64,000 nt of DNA from Mactra quadrangularis (Eukaryota > Mollusca > Bivalvia > Venerida > Mactridae): NCBI GenBank assembly GCA_025267735.1, contig CM046299.1:11988232-12052231 (forward strand). The letters are read 5' to 3'. The notes below the pieces were generated by a model that did not search any database, was not told the DNA's origin, and saw only the letters and a list, made by a program, of their open reading frames with translations. A program made the position numbers and the translations under genes. Below, piece by piece: positions 22,530 through 34,322 of this stretch. Position 1 is the first letter of the stretch. Every line of letters begins with the position of its first letter.

Positions 22530-22928
22530 TAATATATTTCAAGAACTATACGTGTTGTTGTTGCTTTATAGTCATTTTATGACATAATAAAAACCCCAAA
22601 TGATAACAGTGTCATGACAAAGCATACATTTGGCATGTTTGATGTTGAATAGTTTGACTTTAAAGAAGTATTTTTGTGTGTTGAAATCTACTTAAACCAA
22701 AACATTGTAACAAAGGCAATCTTAGTGTTTTGTCTAACATTTTATGATCAATTCTGGTTACTTAAAACATAAAATTAATGATATTATAAAATCTTGTTAA
22801 GACAAGTTAGTTATACACTTGGCGACAGCTTGCTTCGTGATGCACTTAATTAAATCAATCCTCCACAATATTTGTCTTCAAATGATTTGATTTATTTCCA
22901 GGAGTTATAAACGTTTGCGAACATAAAA

Positions 22929-23175
22929 TGAGCCCACCCGGCTTGCTAAGTCGGTGGCAAACAAGTCTGCTGAACGAGGGATCGTGGGTTCGACACATGG
23001 ACTGGACATACTTTCGTTGGGTGTCATGGTCATGAATAATATATACGGTAATTCTTCCTCCTACCACTGCTTCTAAATCATGTTGGGCAGTTGTCAGTCA
23101 CTGACGGAATTATGAACATAAGTACAGCTTAATCCAGTGATTTGGCCTGTCCAGTAGCGTTGAAGAAGTTGATTG
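22929..23175 (+). mobile_element. tRNA-headed SINE, family 1
   Basis: A tRNA-like head (GGCTTGCTAAGTCGGTGG, then GTGGGTTCGACAC) precedes a family-1 body with GACATACTTTCGT, CCTCCTACCACTG and GTCAGTCACTGACGGA. The tail is degraded. Confidence 0.7.
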
Positions 23176-23189
23176 GCCACAATGATATA

Positions 23190-24555
23190 AATAATACAAT
23201 ATGTTGCTACATGAGTCTTTCTAATCAACATTTTAGCATAACTAACATCAGGAACATAAGAGAAGACTTATCTCATTTTGGCTCTCTTATTTGGAACCGA
23301 GTTTAATAATAAATCTATGCACGTTCTAATAACCTGAATAACCAAAATATTTGGATATAGTTATCATATGCAAGTTCAATGTACACATCTCAAGTTTTAA
23401 TGTTACCTACACATGTAAATTAATTATATTTCTTAATGTTACCTATACATATATATATATTACTGATAAGCTAGGTTTTGAACCAGCGAACCTTGTGTTT
23501 GCTCTTTGAAAATGCTTTTTTCATTCCACCTACCCGTCTGCGGTGTTTTGAGTCCTAACGGACATAACATTTAAATATAGTTATATATAGGCTTAACCAT
23601 TTTCTCACCTCTGGGCTATAGATACTCATTGTAATTGAGAAAACTGAATCGACCTTTGTATCAAAATAATTGATTTATTTCAAATATTGTTATTTAAATA
23701 TAGGATTATTATTGAAATATTTAGCGCAAAAATCTATACTTCAAAGAGTTTTTTTTTCAAAAAAAAGTGTTTTTAGAATTGTTGTTACTAAAATATTTGA
23801 GACCCCCCCAAATTATACGATTGCATATTTCATATGTCAACTGGTTAGATTGTAAATGTCTAATAAAAACAATAAAGCTAACTAGTTAAGGTAAATGTAA
23901 CATTTAATACAATTAATGAAGATAATTTATACATTAGAAGATTTAAATATTGTTTTATATTGCTACTCACGATCTTGTTTTCATTAATCTAGTGATGTCA
24001 ATCAATGGTAATAAACTTAAACTTGCATTACAGAACTAAGACCTGACATAACAAATAACATGTTATATTGTCACGTCGTTTCTATTTCATTTAATATTGT
24101 CTGTCAACGGATCGTGAGTATACATTATTTATAAAATCTAATCAATATCACATTAGTGAAATCCAAGAAATATGCGCGCGCACAATATTTCACGTTTTCA
24201 AGAAGACTAAAAACTTTCGCGAAATCATACTGTGCAAACAATTACCACTCTGACAATTTCGAAATGGTTGACATTCAAACAACAATACAGCTTATCGAAA
24301 ATACGATGATCGCGAATATCGCAAACTTATTAATCGCAAACGCTTTCTCGTAAATGCCCTTGATCAAATTATTTAAATGAAAAAAAAAGTTTAAAAATAT
24401 ATCAGGAACAGCAACCACAAAAAAACAAAGCCCTCCAACACTTTCAAAAAGCACACAATGCGATATGGTTTAGATTTGTAAACCCGAGTTATAAAAAGAA
24501 CACGACAATCAAATTACGAAAACAAGAATCTAAGGGGTTTTCGCATTGGAATGGA
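23190..24555. other. Unassigned; short AT microsatellite
   Basis: A (TA)n tract lies near 23445-23460. A phrase near 23478 (TAGGTTTTGAACCAGCGAAC) could be a tRNA B box of an old SINE but has no partner A box. No gene is seen. Confidence 0.4.
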
Positions 24556-24655
24556 TTAGGGCTGTCACGATACGCCAAAAGCGTATCGCGATATACTGCA
24601 ATACGCTGGCATCGTATCGCAATACGTACCTCGATATATTGTGGGCTTTTAGATT
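24556..24655. mobile_element. hAT-like MITE end, single-sided
   Basis: AGGGCTGTCACGATACG followed by tandem inverted CGTATCGCAATACG words resembles the terminus of hAT-type nonautonomous elements. I cannot find the matching other end within 1 kb, so this is a fragment. Confidence 0.4.
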
Positions 24656-24659
24656 CGTT

Positions 24660-25570
24660 GTGCCTCCGCTGTATTTAACAGAAACATTGCAAATGTCACA
24701 TGCGGGCTACTGATAGAATCTAGCCTCTTTAAGTATTTATATACACGGTCATTTTAGGACTATTACGCGCCCTAATCGATTAAATTATTGTAACTTAAGG
24801 TTAGATGGAATGAACACTGAACGTTTCGCTACTTTTATTTTGCGTAGGAAATAATTTTTAACTAATACAAAAAATGTCGCAAAATTGGATGGACAGTGGC
24901 AAGATACTTAATAGTTATGTATAACCCATAGTAATTAAGTCTTTACTGGTTAAATGGTTTCAACCAATGTATGCATACCAATTATGACATTTGAGCTGAG
25001 CAAGAAATGTCGCCTGTTAGAATCTAATAATGTAATATTGATGGCACATACCATTAATGTTGCAAAGTTTCTGTACTCTGAAACAATAGTAGACATCAAA
25101 TTACCCTAAAATTATATAAAATATCTGACAACACAAATCAACCTTGTCTAGTTCCTTGCATTAACTCATTACATCAACAGTCTGGGCTACTGCAGTACCA
25201 ATTACATCATGTACAAGTTTTAAGATTGAAATTAACGTTTCGCTGAAGCTAAGTTATCAACTTTGGTCAAATCTAAAGGTTTGTTCACTCATTTAGTGTT
25301 ATATTTTATTTGATGGATAACTTTTTTTACGGAGCCGTAGCTGAAAGGTACGCATGTTTAATCCATACTCGGCCACGTTTTTGTTTACGATTTGACTCTG
25401 AAACTGATACGTGTATCCAAGGCTTATCTCACGGACTCTGGTAAAAACGTAACAGTCCGTACGAGTACGCAAGAGTTCGTGCAGGTCCTTGCGGAGTTTG
25501 ATCGCTCGGCACCTGTACGGTGCCCTCACGGCTATTTTTATATTTATGGGACTGTAGCTTTAGATTTATC
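24660..25570. other. Unassigned sequence next to the foldback element
   Basis: About 25325-25530 is richer in GC than its surroundings (CGGAGCCGTAGCTG, GTACGGTGCCCTCACGG) and open on both strands, but neither frame resembles a known protein. Confidence 0.4.
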
Positions 25571-25631
25571 ATTTTCTATGGAAAGCATTGACTGTCTTAT
25601 ACGCACATTCACAAACGTTGTTATGTTGAAA

Positions 25632-26965
25632 TAACATTATATTAAGTAGTTTGTTCATTATATTGAGTGCTCTCTTCATTATACTCGGTGGTTTGTTCAT
25701 TATATGAAGTGCTTCTTTTAATATATAAAGTGGTTTGATCATTATACCCGGTGGTTTGATCATTATATTAAGTGCATTCTTCAATATATGAAGTGGTTTG
25801 ATCATTATACAAGGTGCATTCTTCATTATACTCGGTGGTTAAATTATTACATTGAGTGTTTTCATTATACTCGGTCGTTTGATCATTATATAAAGTACAT
25901 TCTTCATTATACTCGGTGGTTTGATCATTATATAAAGTACATTCTTCATTATACTCGGTGGTTTGATCATTATATAAAGTACATTCTATATTATACTCGG
26001 TGGTTTGATCATTATACTGAGTACATTCTTCATTATACTCGGTGGTTTAATCATTATATAAAGTACATTCCTCATTATACTCGGTGGTTTGATCATTATA
26101 TTGGGTGCTTTCTTCATAATACTGGGTGGTTTGATCATTATACTGAGTACATTCTTCATTATACTCGGTGGTTTGATCATTATACTGAGTACATTCGTCA
26201 TTATATTCGGTGGTTTGATCATTATATTGGGTGCTTTCTTCATTATACTGGGTGGTTTGATCATTATACTGAGTACATTCTCCATTATATTCGGTGGTTT
26301 GATCAATATACTGAGTGCATTCTTCATTATATTCGGTGGTTTGATAATTATACTGAGTACATTCGTCATTATATTCGGTGGTTTGATCATTATATGAAGT
26401 GCATTCTTCATTATACTCGGTGGTTTGATCATTATATTGGGTGCTTTCTTCATTATACTGGGTGGTTTGATCATTATACTGAGTACATTCTTCATTATAT
26501 ATGGTGGTTTGATCAATATACTGAGTGCATTCTTCATTATATTCGGTGGTTTTATCATTATATAAAGTGCATTCTTCATTATATTCGGTGGTTTGATCAA
26601 TATACTGAGAGCATTCTTCATTATATTCGGTGGTTTGATCAATATACTGAGTACATTCTTGATTATATTCGGTGGTTTGATCATTATATGAAGTGCATTC
26701 TTCATTATACTCGGTGGTTTGATCATTATATTGGGAGCTTTCTTCATTATACTGGGTGGTTTGATCATTATATTGGGTGCTTTCTTCATTATACTGGGTG
26801 GTTAGATCATTATACTGAGCGCATTCTTCATTATACTCGGTGGTTTCGTCATTATACTGAGCGCATTCTTCATTATACTCGGTGGTTTGATCATTATATG
26901 AAGTGCATTCCTCATTATACTCTGTGGTTTGATCATTATATGCAGTGCTTTCTTCATTATATTGA
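25632..26965. repeat. 42-bp minisatellite, left arm
   Basis: About 31 units of 42 bp, each made of two related 21-bp halves: TCATTATACTCGGTGGTTTG and TCATTATACTGAGTACATTC. Because 42 is a multiple of three and the units lack stops, long frames stay open on both strands. They include 410 codons at 25788-27020 (plus) and 267 codons at 25986-26789 (minus), with 14-residue periodic translations. I treat these as by-products of the repeat, not genes. Confidence 0.9.
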
Positions 26966-26969
26966 CAGG

Positions 26970-27410
26970 ACCAAATTAACGGGGTTATTTTTATTGTGCA
27001 CCGTCATGCACCGTCACTGAGACTCCATATGGGAAAATTTTGTCCGGATGATAACTCAACAACAGCTGTACCTAGGTTCACCAAATTTTATGTTAGGATA
27101 GCCCTTGGATCAAGGGTGTGCTCTATTAATTTTGAGGCCCCGGGGTCAAAGGTCAAGGTCACTGGGACTCCATATGGGAAAACTTTGTCCGGACAAGAAC
27201 TCAATAAGGGATGTACCTAGGTTCACCAAAGTTCATGTGTAGATAGCCCTTGGGTCAAGGATGTGCCCTTTTGGTTCTGAGGCCCCTGGGTCAAAGGTCA
27301 AGGTCAATGGGACTTTATATAGGAAATATTGCTTGTTCGGATAATTTAAACTCAACCACCGCTGTACCCAGGTTCACCAAATTTTATGTGTGGATCGATA
27401 GCTCTTTTGT
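26970..27410. repeat. GTCAAAGGTCAAGG-type dispersed repeat in the loop
   Basis: About three units of roughly 145 bp, marked by GGGACTCCATATGGGAAA, GTACCTAGGTTCACCAAA and GGTCAAAGGTCAAGG. I recall this repeat type as widespread in mollusc genomes. It fills most of the loop between the two inverted arrays and is not part of their palindrome. Confidence 0.65.
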
Positions 27411-27644
27411 TCTTCAAACAACGTTATTTTATCCATTCCGAAACCACATTTTTCTAAGATTTTTTGCATTTTGTTGGTTTTTTAATTGTGAAAGTTGCAC
27501 TCGCCAGTTTCTTGAGAACATTAGCATACATAAAAGCAATTAAATCACTTTTGGTGATATATAAGGACAGTTTTACATAATATAATCCTCAATTCACATC
27601 ATATAAAGACATCTTGACTTAGCATAGGGTACCATCAACACAAT

Positions 27645-28345
27645 ATAATGACCAAACCACAGAATATAATGAAGAATGCACCTTATATAATGCTCAAACC
27701 ACCGGGTATAATGAAGAAAGCACCCAATATAATGGTCAAACCACCGAGTATAATGTAGAAAGTACTCAGTATAATGTTCAAACCACCGAGTATAATAAAG
27801 AATGCACCCAATATAATGTTCAAACCACCGAGTATAATGAAGAATGCACTCAGTATAATGACGAAACCACCGAGTATAATGAAGAAAGCACTAAATATAA
27901 TGATATAACCACCGAGTATAATGCAGAATGCACTTTATATAATGGTCAAACCACCGAGTATAATGATGAAAGCACTTTATATAATGATCAAACCACCGAG
28001 TATAATGAAGAAAGCACTCAGTATAATGACAAAACCACCCAGTATAATGAAAAATCCACCTTATATAATGACCAAACCACCGAGTATAATGAAGAATGCA
28101 CTTTATATAATGATCAAACCACCGAGTATAGTGAAGAAAGCACTCAGTATAAGGACGAAACCACCCAGTATAATGAAAAATTCACCTTATATAATGACCA
28201 AACCACCGAGTATAATGAAGAATGCACTTTATATAATGATCAAACCACCGAGTATAATGAAGAATGTACTCAATATAATGATCAAACCACCGAATATAAT
28301 AAAGAAAGCACTCAATATAATGAACAAACTACTTAATATAATGCT
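27645..28345. repeat. 42-bp minisatellite, right arm (inverted)
   Basis: About 16 units of the same 42-bp repeat as the left arm, in reverse orientation (GAGTATAATGAAGAATGCAC then AATGATCAAACCACC). The 149-codon frame at 27921-28370 is the periodic translation. Confidence 0.9.
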
Positions 28346-28410
28346 ATTTCAACACAACAACGTTCGTTAATGTACATATAAGACAGTCAAGGCTTTCCAT
28401 AATTTTCGAG

Positions 28411-28560
28411 TCCGCTTCCTGGTCCCCATTACTGATCTAGTAGGATAAAGTATCATGCTCAAGGAAAAAATTGGGATAGGATTTGGATTCGAACCAACCC
28501 GGAACTGGCTATATACAGTGATTACCAGTCCAACGTCATAATCGCTTGGTTTTTTCCTAT
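28411..28560 (-). mobile_element. tRNA-headed SINE, family 3
   Basis: On the minus strand a head with AAGCGATTATGACGTTGGAC and B box GGTTCGAATCC precedes a body containing GAGCATGATACTTTATCC. The same element, with an intact A box, is at 60535-60690. It lies just outside the foldback element. Confidence 0.65.
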
Positions 28561-28930
28561 AAATACGAGTAATATGCCTTATTAACAACGCGTTCGTTCT
28601 CTCGTACATTAAACTCGCCCTTAAAATAACAAGACCATAAAAAATGTTGTTTTGTCTTGAGTAGGATATCGTCAGCACCAATTAACCATTCAAACTGGAA
28701 TTTCCAAAGTTTTTGCCTCATTTGTTAAACTAAAATTTCATTAATTAAAGATGGCGTTAATAATTTAAGAAATGATAAAAACCTTCGCGCCAGTAAATGG
28801 TGATTTATATTAATTACTGAAAATATCACAGAAAATCTGTTTGTAATGTGAGAAAAATTTCATTCCATTTACGATACAAAAATAGTGTTTTTTTCTCTAA
28901 AATGTCACACGGACGCTATGTAGCCTTATA

Positions 28931-29137
28931 CAGTGCCCTTAAAAAGTTCGTAAACAAATTTCTTTTTTAAAAGATAAACAACGAGTCAGCATTTATAATC
29001 AATATCAATAAGTTTATTAGCATATTTTTCAGACTACGTTGCAAGAATATGCTTTAATTATTGTTGATTTACTTGCGCTGTGCATGATCAGTTTTTTTCC
29101 AAGAAATAATTTGTCAAAGATTTTTTGAAGAACGCTG
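28931..29137. mobile_element. TA-flanked MITE, family B
   Basis: CAGTGCCCTTAAAAAGTTCG at the left pairs imperfectly with the inverse of TTTTTTGAAGAACGCTG at the right. TA lies on both outer sides. It is the same family as 14212-14444, at an independent locus. Confidence 0.65.
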
Positions 29138-29139
29138 TA

Positions 29140-30254
29140 TTTGATATTTTTGTTACACTCAACGTAAACATTATTAATTATGGGCGTAAATATAGGATCC
29201 GTCTTCCAATTAATTTGCTTTGATGACGCCATAACGTGACTAACGCAATGATCGGATTTATATAATTAGATTTATTAAAAAAAAAAAGTTTTTCTAAGTG
29301 TCATTTTTTGAACGTATCAAAAGCATTATCAAATTATGTTATGTAAACTTTTCAATGAATCTTCTTAGAGCACATAGAATTTGCAGTTAATTGCAAGCTA
29401 TCATGTAGTCATAACACACCAATATTTATCGAATCTTCATGATCAAAATACTTGTACATACAGTTATTTTTTATTTACATTTTCATTTTTCATGTACTCG
29501 ATATATGGTTATATGGATGATAACTATTATTGATCGACACTATTATTGTTCGTTTTTCTCAACTGTCAAAATATGAATAATTACACGGTGAATTCGTTTG
29601 TTAAAATTATTGTTGTAATACATCCAAGAGTTTCCGCAAGAGTGTATTATGATCGAGTAAAGCTGCTTATGCTGTATGATATGTTTTAGTCAACATATTT
29701 TTATAACAATTAGCCCGCCAATACAAAAACAATGCATTCAGTCACCGTGAAATTATTCAAGCTTTGACAGCTGAGAAAAAACGGACAATATTAAGGAATT
29801 GTGTGATAATTGAACAAGGATCAACGTATTTCATTGTCAATACATTCACGATTGGATCTAACTTCTATATTATGTAGAAATTTATTATTAAGTAATTTAA
29901 GTTATTCTATAGCTTATATGTTGGTAATTATTGAGAATTCAGAAGGTACATTCAATGTACATAGTTCAAATGAACCTGTTAAGTACAGTAAGGTTTAGGA
30001 ACTAATCAATTTCCAATTAACTATTTATCAATATATAACTTTATGTTAACATTGACTCACAGTTTTCTATTATATTACAATATAACTAACTAGAATTCTT
30101 GTATTACATCATTCAATAATGTAATCAGTTTAATTCAAATAGTGATAAAAGCATCAATTAACCAGAAATAATTATCTTTGCCATCAATTGGTAGCAATGT
30201 TTCCCTTAGAATCCGTTTCAGTCAGTTTAGATCCATCAAGCATTCATCGTACGT
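29140..30254. other. Unassigned AT-rich sequence
   Basis: There are runs of A and T and short frames. Nothing is recognised. Confidence 0.45.
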
Positions 30255-30257
30255 ACT

Positions 30258-31390
30258 GGTTGTAGTACGTTGTTATTACAAGATAAATTAAACCTTAAAC
30301 AGACTGATTTACCTGATCGTGGTACGTTGTCTTTACTTGTACGTCGTTTTTACAAGACACATTAAACCCTAAACATACTGATATACATAATTGTAGTACG
30401 TTGTTTCTTCAAGATAAATTAAACCTTAAACAGACTGATTTACCTGATCGCGGTACGTTGTCTTTACATGTACGTTGTTTTTACAAGATAAATTAAACTT
30501 TCAAAAGACTGATTCACATTATTGTTGTGCGTTGTTTTTACAAGATAAATTAAACTCTCAACGCACTGATTTACATGATTGTTGTGCGTTGTTTTTTTTT
30601 TAAGATGAATTAAACACTGATTTACATGATTGCAGTGCGTTGATTATACAAGATGAATTAAACACTCAACACACTGATTTACATGATTGTTATGCGTTGT
30701 TTTTAAAAGATGAATCAAACACTCAACACACTGGTTTACATGATTGTTGTACGTTGTTTTTGCAAGATGAATCAAACACTCAGCACTCTGATTTACATGA
30801 TTGTTGTACGTTGATAATACAAGATGAATTAAACACTAAACACACTGATTTACATGACTGTTGTGCGTTGTTTTTACAAGATGAATCAAACACTCAACAC
30901 ACTGATTTACATGATTGTTGTGCGTTGTTTTGAAGGATAAATTAAACACTCAACACACTGATTTACATGATTGTTGTGCGTTGTTTTTACAAGATGAATC
31001 AAACACTTAACACACTGATTTACATGATTGTTGTGCGTTGTTTTTAAAGGATAAATTAAACACTCAACACACTGATTTACATGATTGTTGTGCGTTGTTT
31101 TTAAAAGATGAATCAAACACTCAACACACTGATTTACATGATTGTTATGCGTTGTTTTTAAAAGATGAATCAAACACTCAACACACTGATTTACATGATT
31201 GTTGTACGTTGTTTTTACAAGATGAATCAAACACTCAACACACTGATTTACATGATTGTTGTGCGTTGTTTTTAAAGGATAAATCAAACACTCAGCACTC
31301 TGATTTACATAATTGTTGTGCGTTGTTTTTAAAAGATAAATTTAAACACTCAACACACTCATTTTACTTGATTTTTGTGCGTTGTTTTTA
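30258..31390. repeat. 57-bp minisatellite array
   Basis: About 20 units of 57 bp containing CTGATTTACATGATTGTTGT and GCGTTGTTTTTACAAGATGA. Units are more diverged toward the left end. The 57-bp period equals 19 codons, so open frames arise on both strands (plus at 30640-30933 and 31038-31394, minus at 30907-31287). There are no unique spacers, so it is not a CRISPR array. Confidence 0.9.
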
Positions 31391-31505
31391 CTGAGCAAAA
31401 ATTCTTAGTTTAATCTTTTGTGTCGATTTTATTCAGTTTTAAAAAGAATCATTGAGTTATCTGAGTACATTTTAAATGCAGCAATAATTATTTTTAAACA
31501 TGACC

Positions 31506-31690
31506 TGACTAGCTCAGTAGATACCACACAATTCTACTAATCGAAGAGTTATGAGTTCGATTCCCGAGCGGGCAAACATTCGTGGAGCGTGGTCATGAAA
31601 CAAATTCTACAGCCATTTTCTCTCCTACCGCTGAATCTTTAACAAGTAAGGCATTTGTCAGTCACTGGCGGAAGTATTTATTTCTTACTT
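31506..31690 (+). mobile_element. tRNA-headed SINE, family 1
   Basis: A box TAGCTCAGTAGATACC and B box GAGTTCGATTCCCG are well preserved and followed by GGCAAACATTCGTGGAGC and GTCAGTCACTGGCGGA. The tail is lost. This is the clearest plus-strand tRNA head in the window. Confidence 0.75.
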
Positions 31691-31699
31691 ATCTCAGAC

Positions 31700-32288
31700 A
31701 TATTTGTAACAACAATAGTCTTTGTGAAGGTATTGTTAGAAAGATATCATATGAAGATGATCTATTATCTCAAATAAGTAATTTGTACACAGGTGTCTAT
31801 ATCTTTTAAGATAAAAAAATATAAGATACAATATTGTGTGTGTGGTGAATACATGGTACTTGATACACAAACTATTTCTATTTTTAAGAGAAAATTCACA
31901 TTAAGTGCAGACATCAATAGAAAGTGTACAGATGTGAAGGTCAAAGACAAAATAGTCTGCATCCATATAACACCTTACAATACAGTGACCTAAATTCTTT
32001 CTCAAGAACAGCTGAATATTAGGGAGTTGAATGTAGTTGAAGAAGAAAAAACATGGATAAAGTCGTGGCATCGAGTCTCAAACAAGGCTCAGTAAATATT
32101 GCAGACAATATAGAACCATTGAAATCTTTTTATATTAGTAACAATGGAATAACCTTGACATCAAAAACAATTATCAAACAAAATCAAACTATTTTCACAC
32201 AATGTTGTTCACACAATACCAATAATGTGAATCGCAAAATTCTCGAGATTATCTAAAAATATAAAACAATACAAACATATTTTGAGGC
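31700..32288. other. Unassigned sequence
   Basis: Frames at 31765-31993 overlap on both strands and are short. No domain is seen. Confidence 0.4.
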
Positions 32289-32545
32289 AATGATTTTTCG
32301 GCGTAGCTGTCCAAGCTGACTTTCGGAATACCCATGTCTATTTATAAAATCTCATTCTATTGGACAAACGCAAAATTTCTAAAGGCAAAGTTGGAGATCC
32401 CCCCCCCCCAAATATCGGTTAACATAGCAAAGTAGGCCACAAGAACAGAAAAGAGAAGTTTTCCATGTTCGTCAGATTTTAAAATTAAAAACAATCGGTG
32501 GTGTTTTTGTAAGCGTTGTAAATAAAGTAATGCACCGCCAAGGTT
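32289..32545 (+). mobile_element. HINE-like 5' fragment
   Basis: It begins TTTTTCGGCGTAGCTGTC and shares GACTTTCGGAATACCC, TCTATTGGACAAACGC and AGTAATGCACCGCC with the fragment at 8129. It contains a run of ten C near 32400. No 3' hairpin end follows. Confidence 0.55.
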
Positions 32546-32612
32546 ATTCTATTCGAACATTAGATATTTAACTGATAAATTAAATGACCGTGTCTCAGGT
32601 ATTAGTAAATAT

Positions 32613-32830
32613 TTTTCGGCGTAGCTGTCTAAGCTGGATTTTGACCTACATTTCTGTATAATGACGTATGTCTGGGAATTTCGGAAATCCGCCGTTCTAT
32701 TGGATGATTTTATAAGCACTGAAAATGACGTACGGGGGAAACAGAGAAAATCCCCTCTTCGATTGGATGGCCCTGACACGCGCGAAAAAATAAAGGCCAC
32801 ACTATTGTAATGCAGTGTTTTACGAAATTT
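32613..32830 (+). mobile_element. HINE-like 5' fragment
   Basis: TTTTTCGGCGTAGCTGTCTA restarts here, with TTTTGACCTACATTTC as in the long family members and then TTCTATTGGATGATTT. Two 5' termini within 330 bp suggest a tandem or nested arrangement. Confidence 0.55.
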
Positions 32831-32839
32831 TGCTTCGTT

Positions 32840-33329
32840 CGTAGATTATTTTTTTTGGGTAGACTTCTATTGCTTTCCAAAGTGTTTTTTTATATTGTAA
32901 CAATAAAAAGTTACGTGTCAAACACAATATTTTATGGGTAAAATGAATTACGTCTCCAGATGTGAACCGGTTTCTAGTAAAAAGTCTGACATATTACCCA
33001 ATAATTATTAAGTTAGCCTCACTACGTCCAGTTTCCGGGGTTTACACTTTGAGAGTCACAGCTCCACATATATTTATTAATCCGCAGAGTTATTGGTACG
33101 TAACTTTTAAGAATAAATTCATAATTTTTGTTCGGTCACATTTATATCAAAATCGAAGCGGTTTAACGGTATTCTGTCAATTCATGTCAAATTCATTACG
33201 CATTATCGTCTACATGTTGACCTACTTCCGTTTACAGAAAAACAAGCGTCTGACGATCCCGATTATTGGATAAAATCGGCGCGGAGTGTAATACGTAAAA
33301 CAGGGTATTTTTGGAAAATTTCGGACCAG
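32840..33329. other. Unassigned sequence
   Basis: The 103-codon frame at 32962-33273 has no recognisable motif. Nothing else is seen. Confidence 0.4.
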
Positions 33330-33684
33330 TGCTCGGTCACCTTGTTTTACTTAGAATATACATAAATATGTGAGATTTTTATTTACAATTGATAGATTAT
33401 TGTATAAATATTATTAATTTAAATAAATCATAATACTTCTTGAATTATTATATTAATTATAAGTGAAAAAGACAAGGCTGTCCAAATTCGATTTTCTAGC
33501 CTCTAGGATTTTCTAGCGGAAAACAGCAGGTGCGCTCGTATCTATCATCTGCATAAACAGATAAGCGTCTAGATGATCATAATTTGGGGTTTTCCGCGAG
33601 CGTTTGACAGGTATGACTAAAATTAGAAACAATACGCGAGGTCCCCTTTTTAATTAATCGAAATTTGCTAGGGGTGACCGAGCA
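33330..33684. mobile_element. MITE-like interval with 12-bp inverted ends
   Basis: TGCTCGGTCACC at 33330-33341 is exactly inverted as GGTGACCGAGCA at 33673-33684. The 355-bp interior is noncoding. No target duplication is clear, so the ends rest on the 12-bp match alone. Confidence 0.5.
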
Positions 33685-33697
33685 TATATATATGTAG

Positions 33698-33913
33698 CTG
33701 ACTCTAAACAACATTGAACGGGCAACGGAGATCAAAACAATGGTAAGGATTATTAACGGTCGATTTCACCAAGGTCAGATATGCTCACAAGCTGCAGGTT
33801 ATCAGTGTACGGCAATTGCATTGGCTGTTATATTGTTTACGGTAGGCAATCATGTGCCAAGTCTGCGAAACTGGTCTGCAAATGTTGTTGATGAAGTGAT
33901 GATGCGTGGGTAG
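33698..33913 (+). pseudogene. Short ORF, cysteine-peptidase-like fragment
   Basis: The frame is open from 33698 to a TAG at 33911-33913. A possible ATG at 33740 gives 57 residues. It contains FHQG (residues 9-12), then AGYQCTAIAL (19-28) and a Trp/Asp-rich end. The FHQG...AG.QC spacing resembles the start of a cysteine-peptidase-like module that I recall in invertebrate mobile-element and large-DNA-virus-related proteins; in that family the Cys after Q would be catalytic. No downstream His/Asp part follows, and the frame ends near a possible splice donor (GTAGGT). It may be a degraded piece or an exon of a longer gene. The family call is from memory. Confidence 0.35.
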
Positions 33914-33931
33914 GTTTTCACAATGCAATTA

Positions 33932-34316
33932 TCAAAAATCTTCTTGTCTGAAACTACAAGGCCTAGAGCTTTCATATTTGGTATATAACATCATCTAGAG
34001 GTCCTCCATCACAGTTGTTCAAATTATGCCCCTGGGTCAAAATTGACCCCACCCCATGAATCACAATATTACATTGAATTATATAAGGAAAAGTTCAAAC
34101 AACATCTTCTCTTGAACCGCTTATGATAATTTGCCCAAACTCAACAGGAATGGTCCGTGGGTGGTTTCCTACCAAAATTGTTCAAATAGGTCTGATTGGT
34201 TGGATAAGTAGGTCACTGGGTCAAAAAATAGGTTTTAACATTAGTGGTACTCTGTAAATGGCTCTTCTGTGACCTTTGACCTTTTCCTCAGGTGAGCACC
34301 CAGGGCCCTCTTGTTT
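33932..34316 (+). repeat. Dispersed mollusc-type repeat ending CCCTCTTGTTT
   Basis: It contains CTACAAGGCCTAGAGCTTTC, ATATAACATCATCTAGAGGT, GTTCAAATTATGCCCCTGGG, TGACCTTTGACC and GTGAGCACCCAGGGCCCTCT, words that I recall as a common interspersed repeat in bivalves. No coding frame. It runs directly into a HINE-like 3' end. Confidence 0.55.
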
Positions 34317-34322
34317 TTAAAT

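Larger units (their letters stand above)
25577..28401. mobile_element. Foldback transposon with minisatellite arms
   Basis: The outer ends are inverted copies: TATGGAAAGC and GCTTTCCATA. They continue through GTTGAAATA and ATTATATTAAGTAGTTTGTT on both sides, then into arrays of one 42-bp unit in opposite orientation. The direct repeat ATTTTC lies immediately outside both ends (25571-25576 and 28402-28407), a 6-bp target duplication. Left arm is about 1.39 kb, right arm about 0.76 kb, loop about 0.67 kb. Long inverted repeats made of tandem subunits are the hallmark of foldback/TU-type elements. It encodes no transposase. Confidence 0.75.

Noticed and set aside
25986..26789. 267-codon minus-strand frame with IMIKPPSIM-type repeats
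   Set aside because: Same minisatellite read on the other strand; a 149-codon version recurs in the inverted right arm.
25788..27020. 410-codon open frame with Tyr/Trp/His-rich 14-residue repeats
   Set aside because: It is the periodic translation of a 42-bp minisatellite; other frames on both strands are also open, and the array is part of a foldback element.
30258..31390. Possible CRISPR-like array
   Set aside because: Units are contiguous and there are no unique spacers. The window is eukaryotic in character.
30640..31394. Plus- and minus-strand repetitive frames of about 100-126 codons
   Set aside because: By-products of the 57-bp minisatellite, open on both strands.
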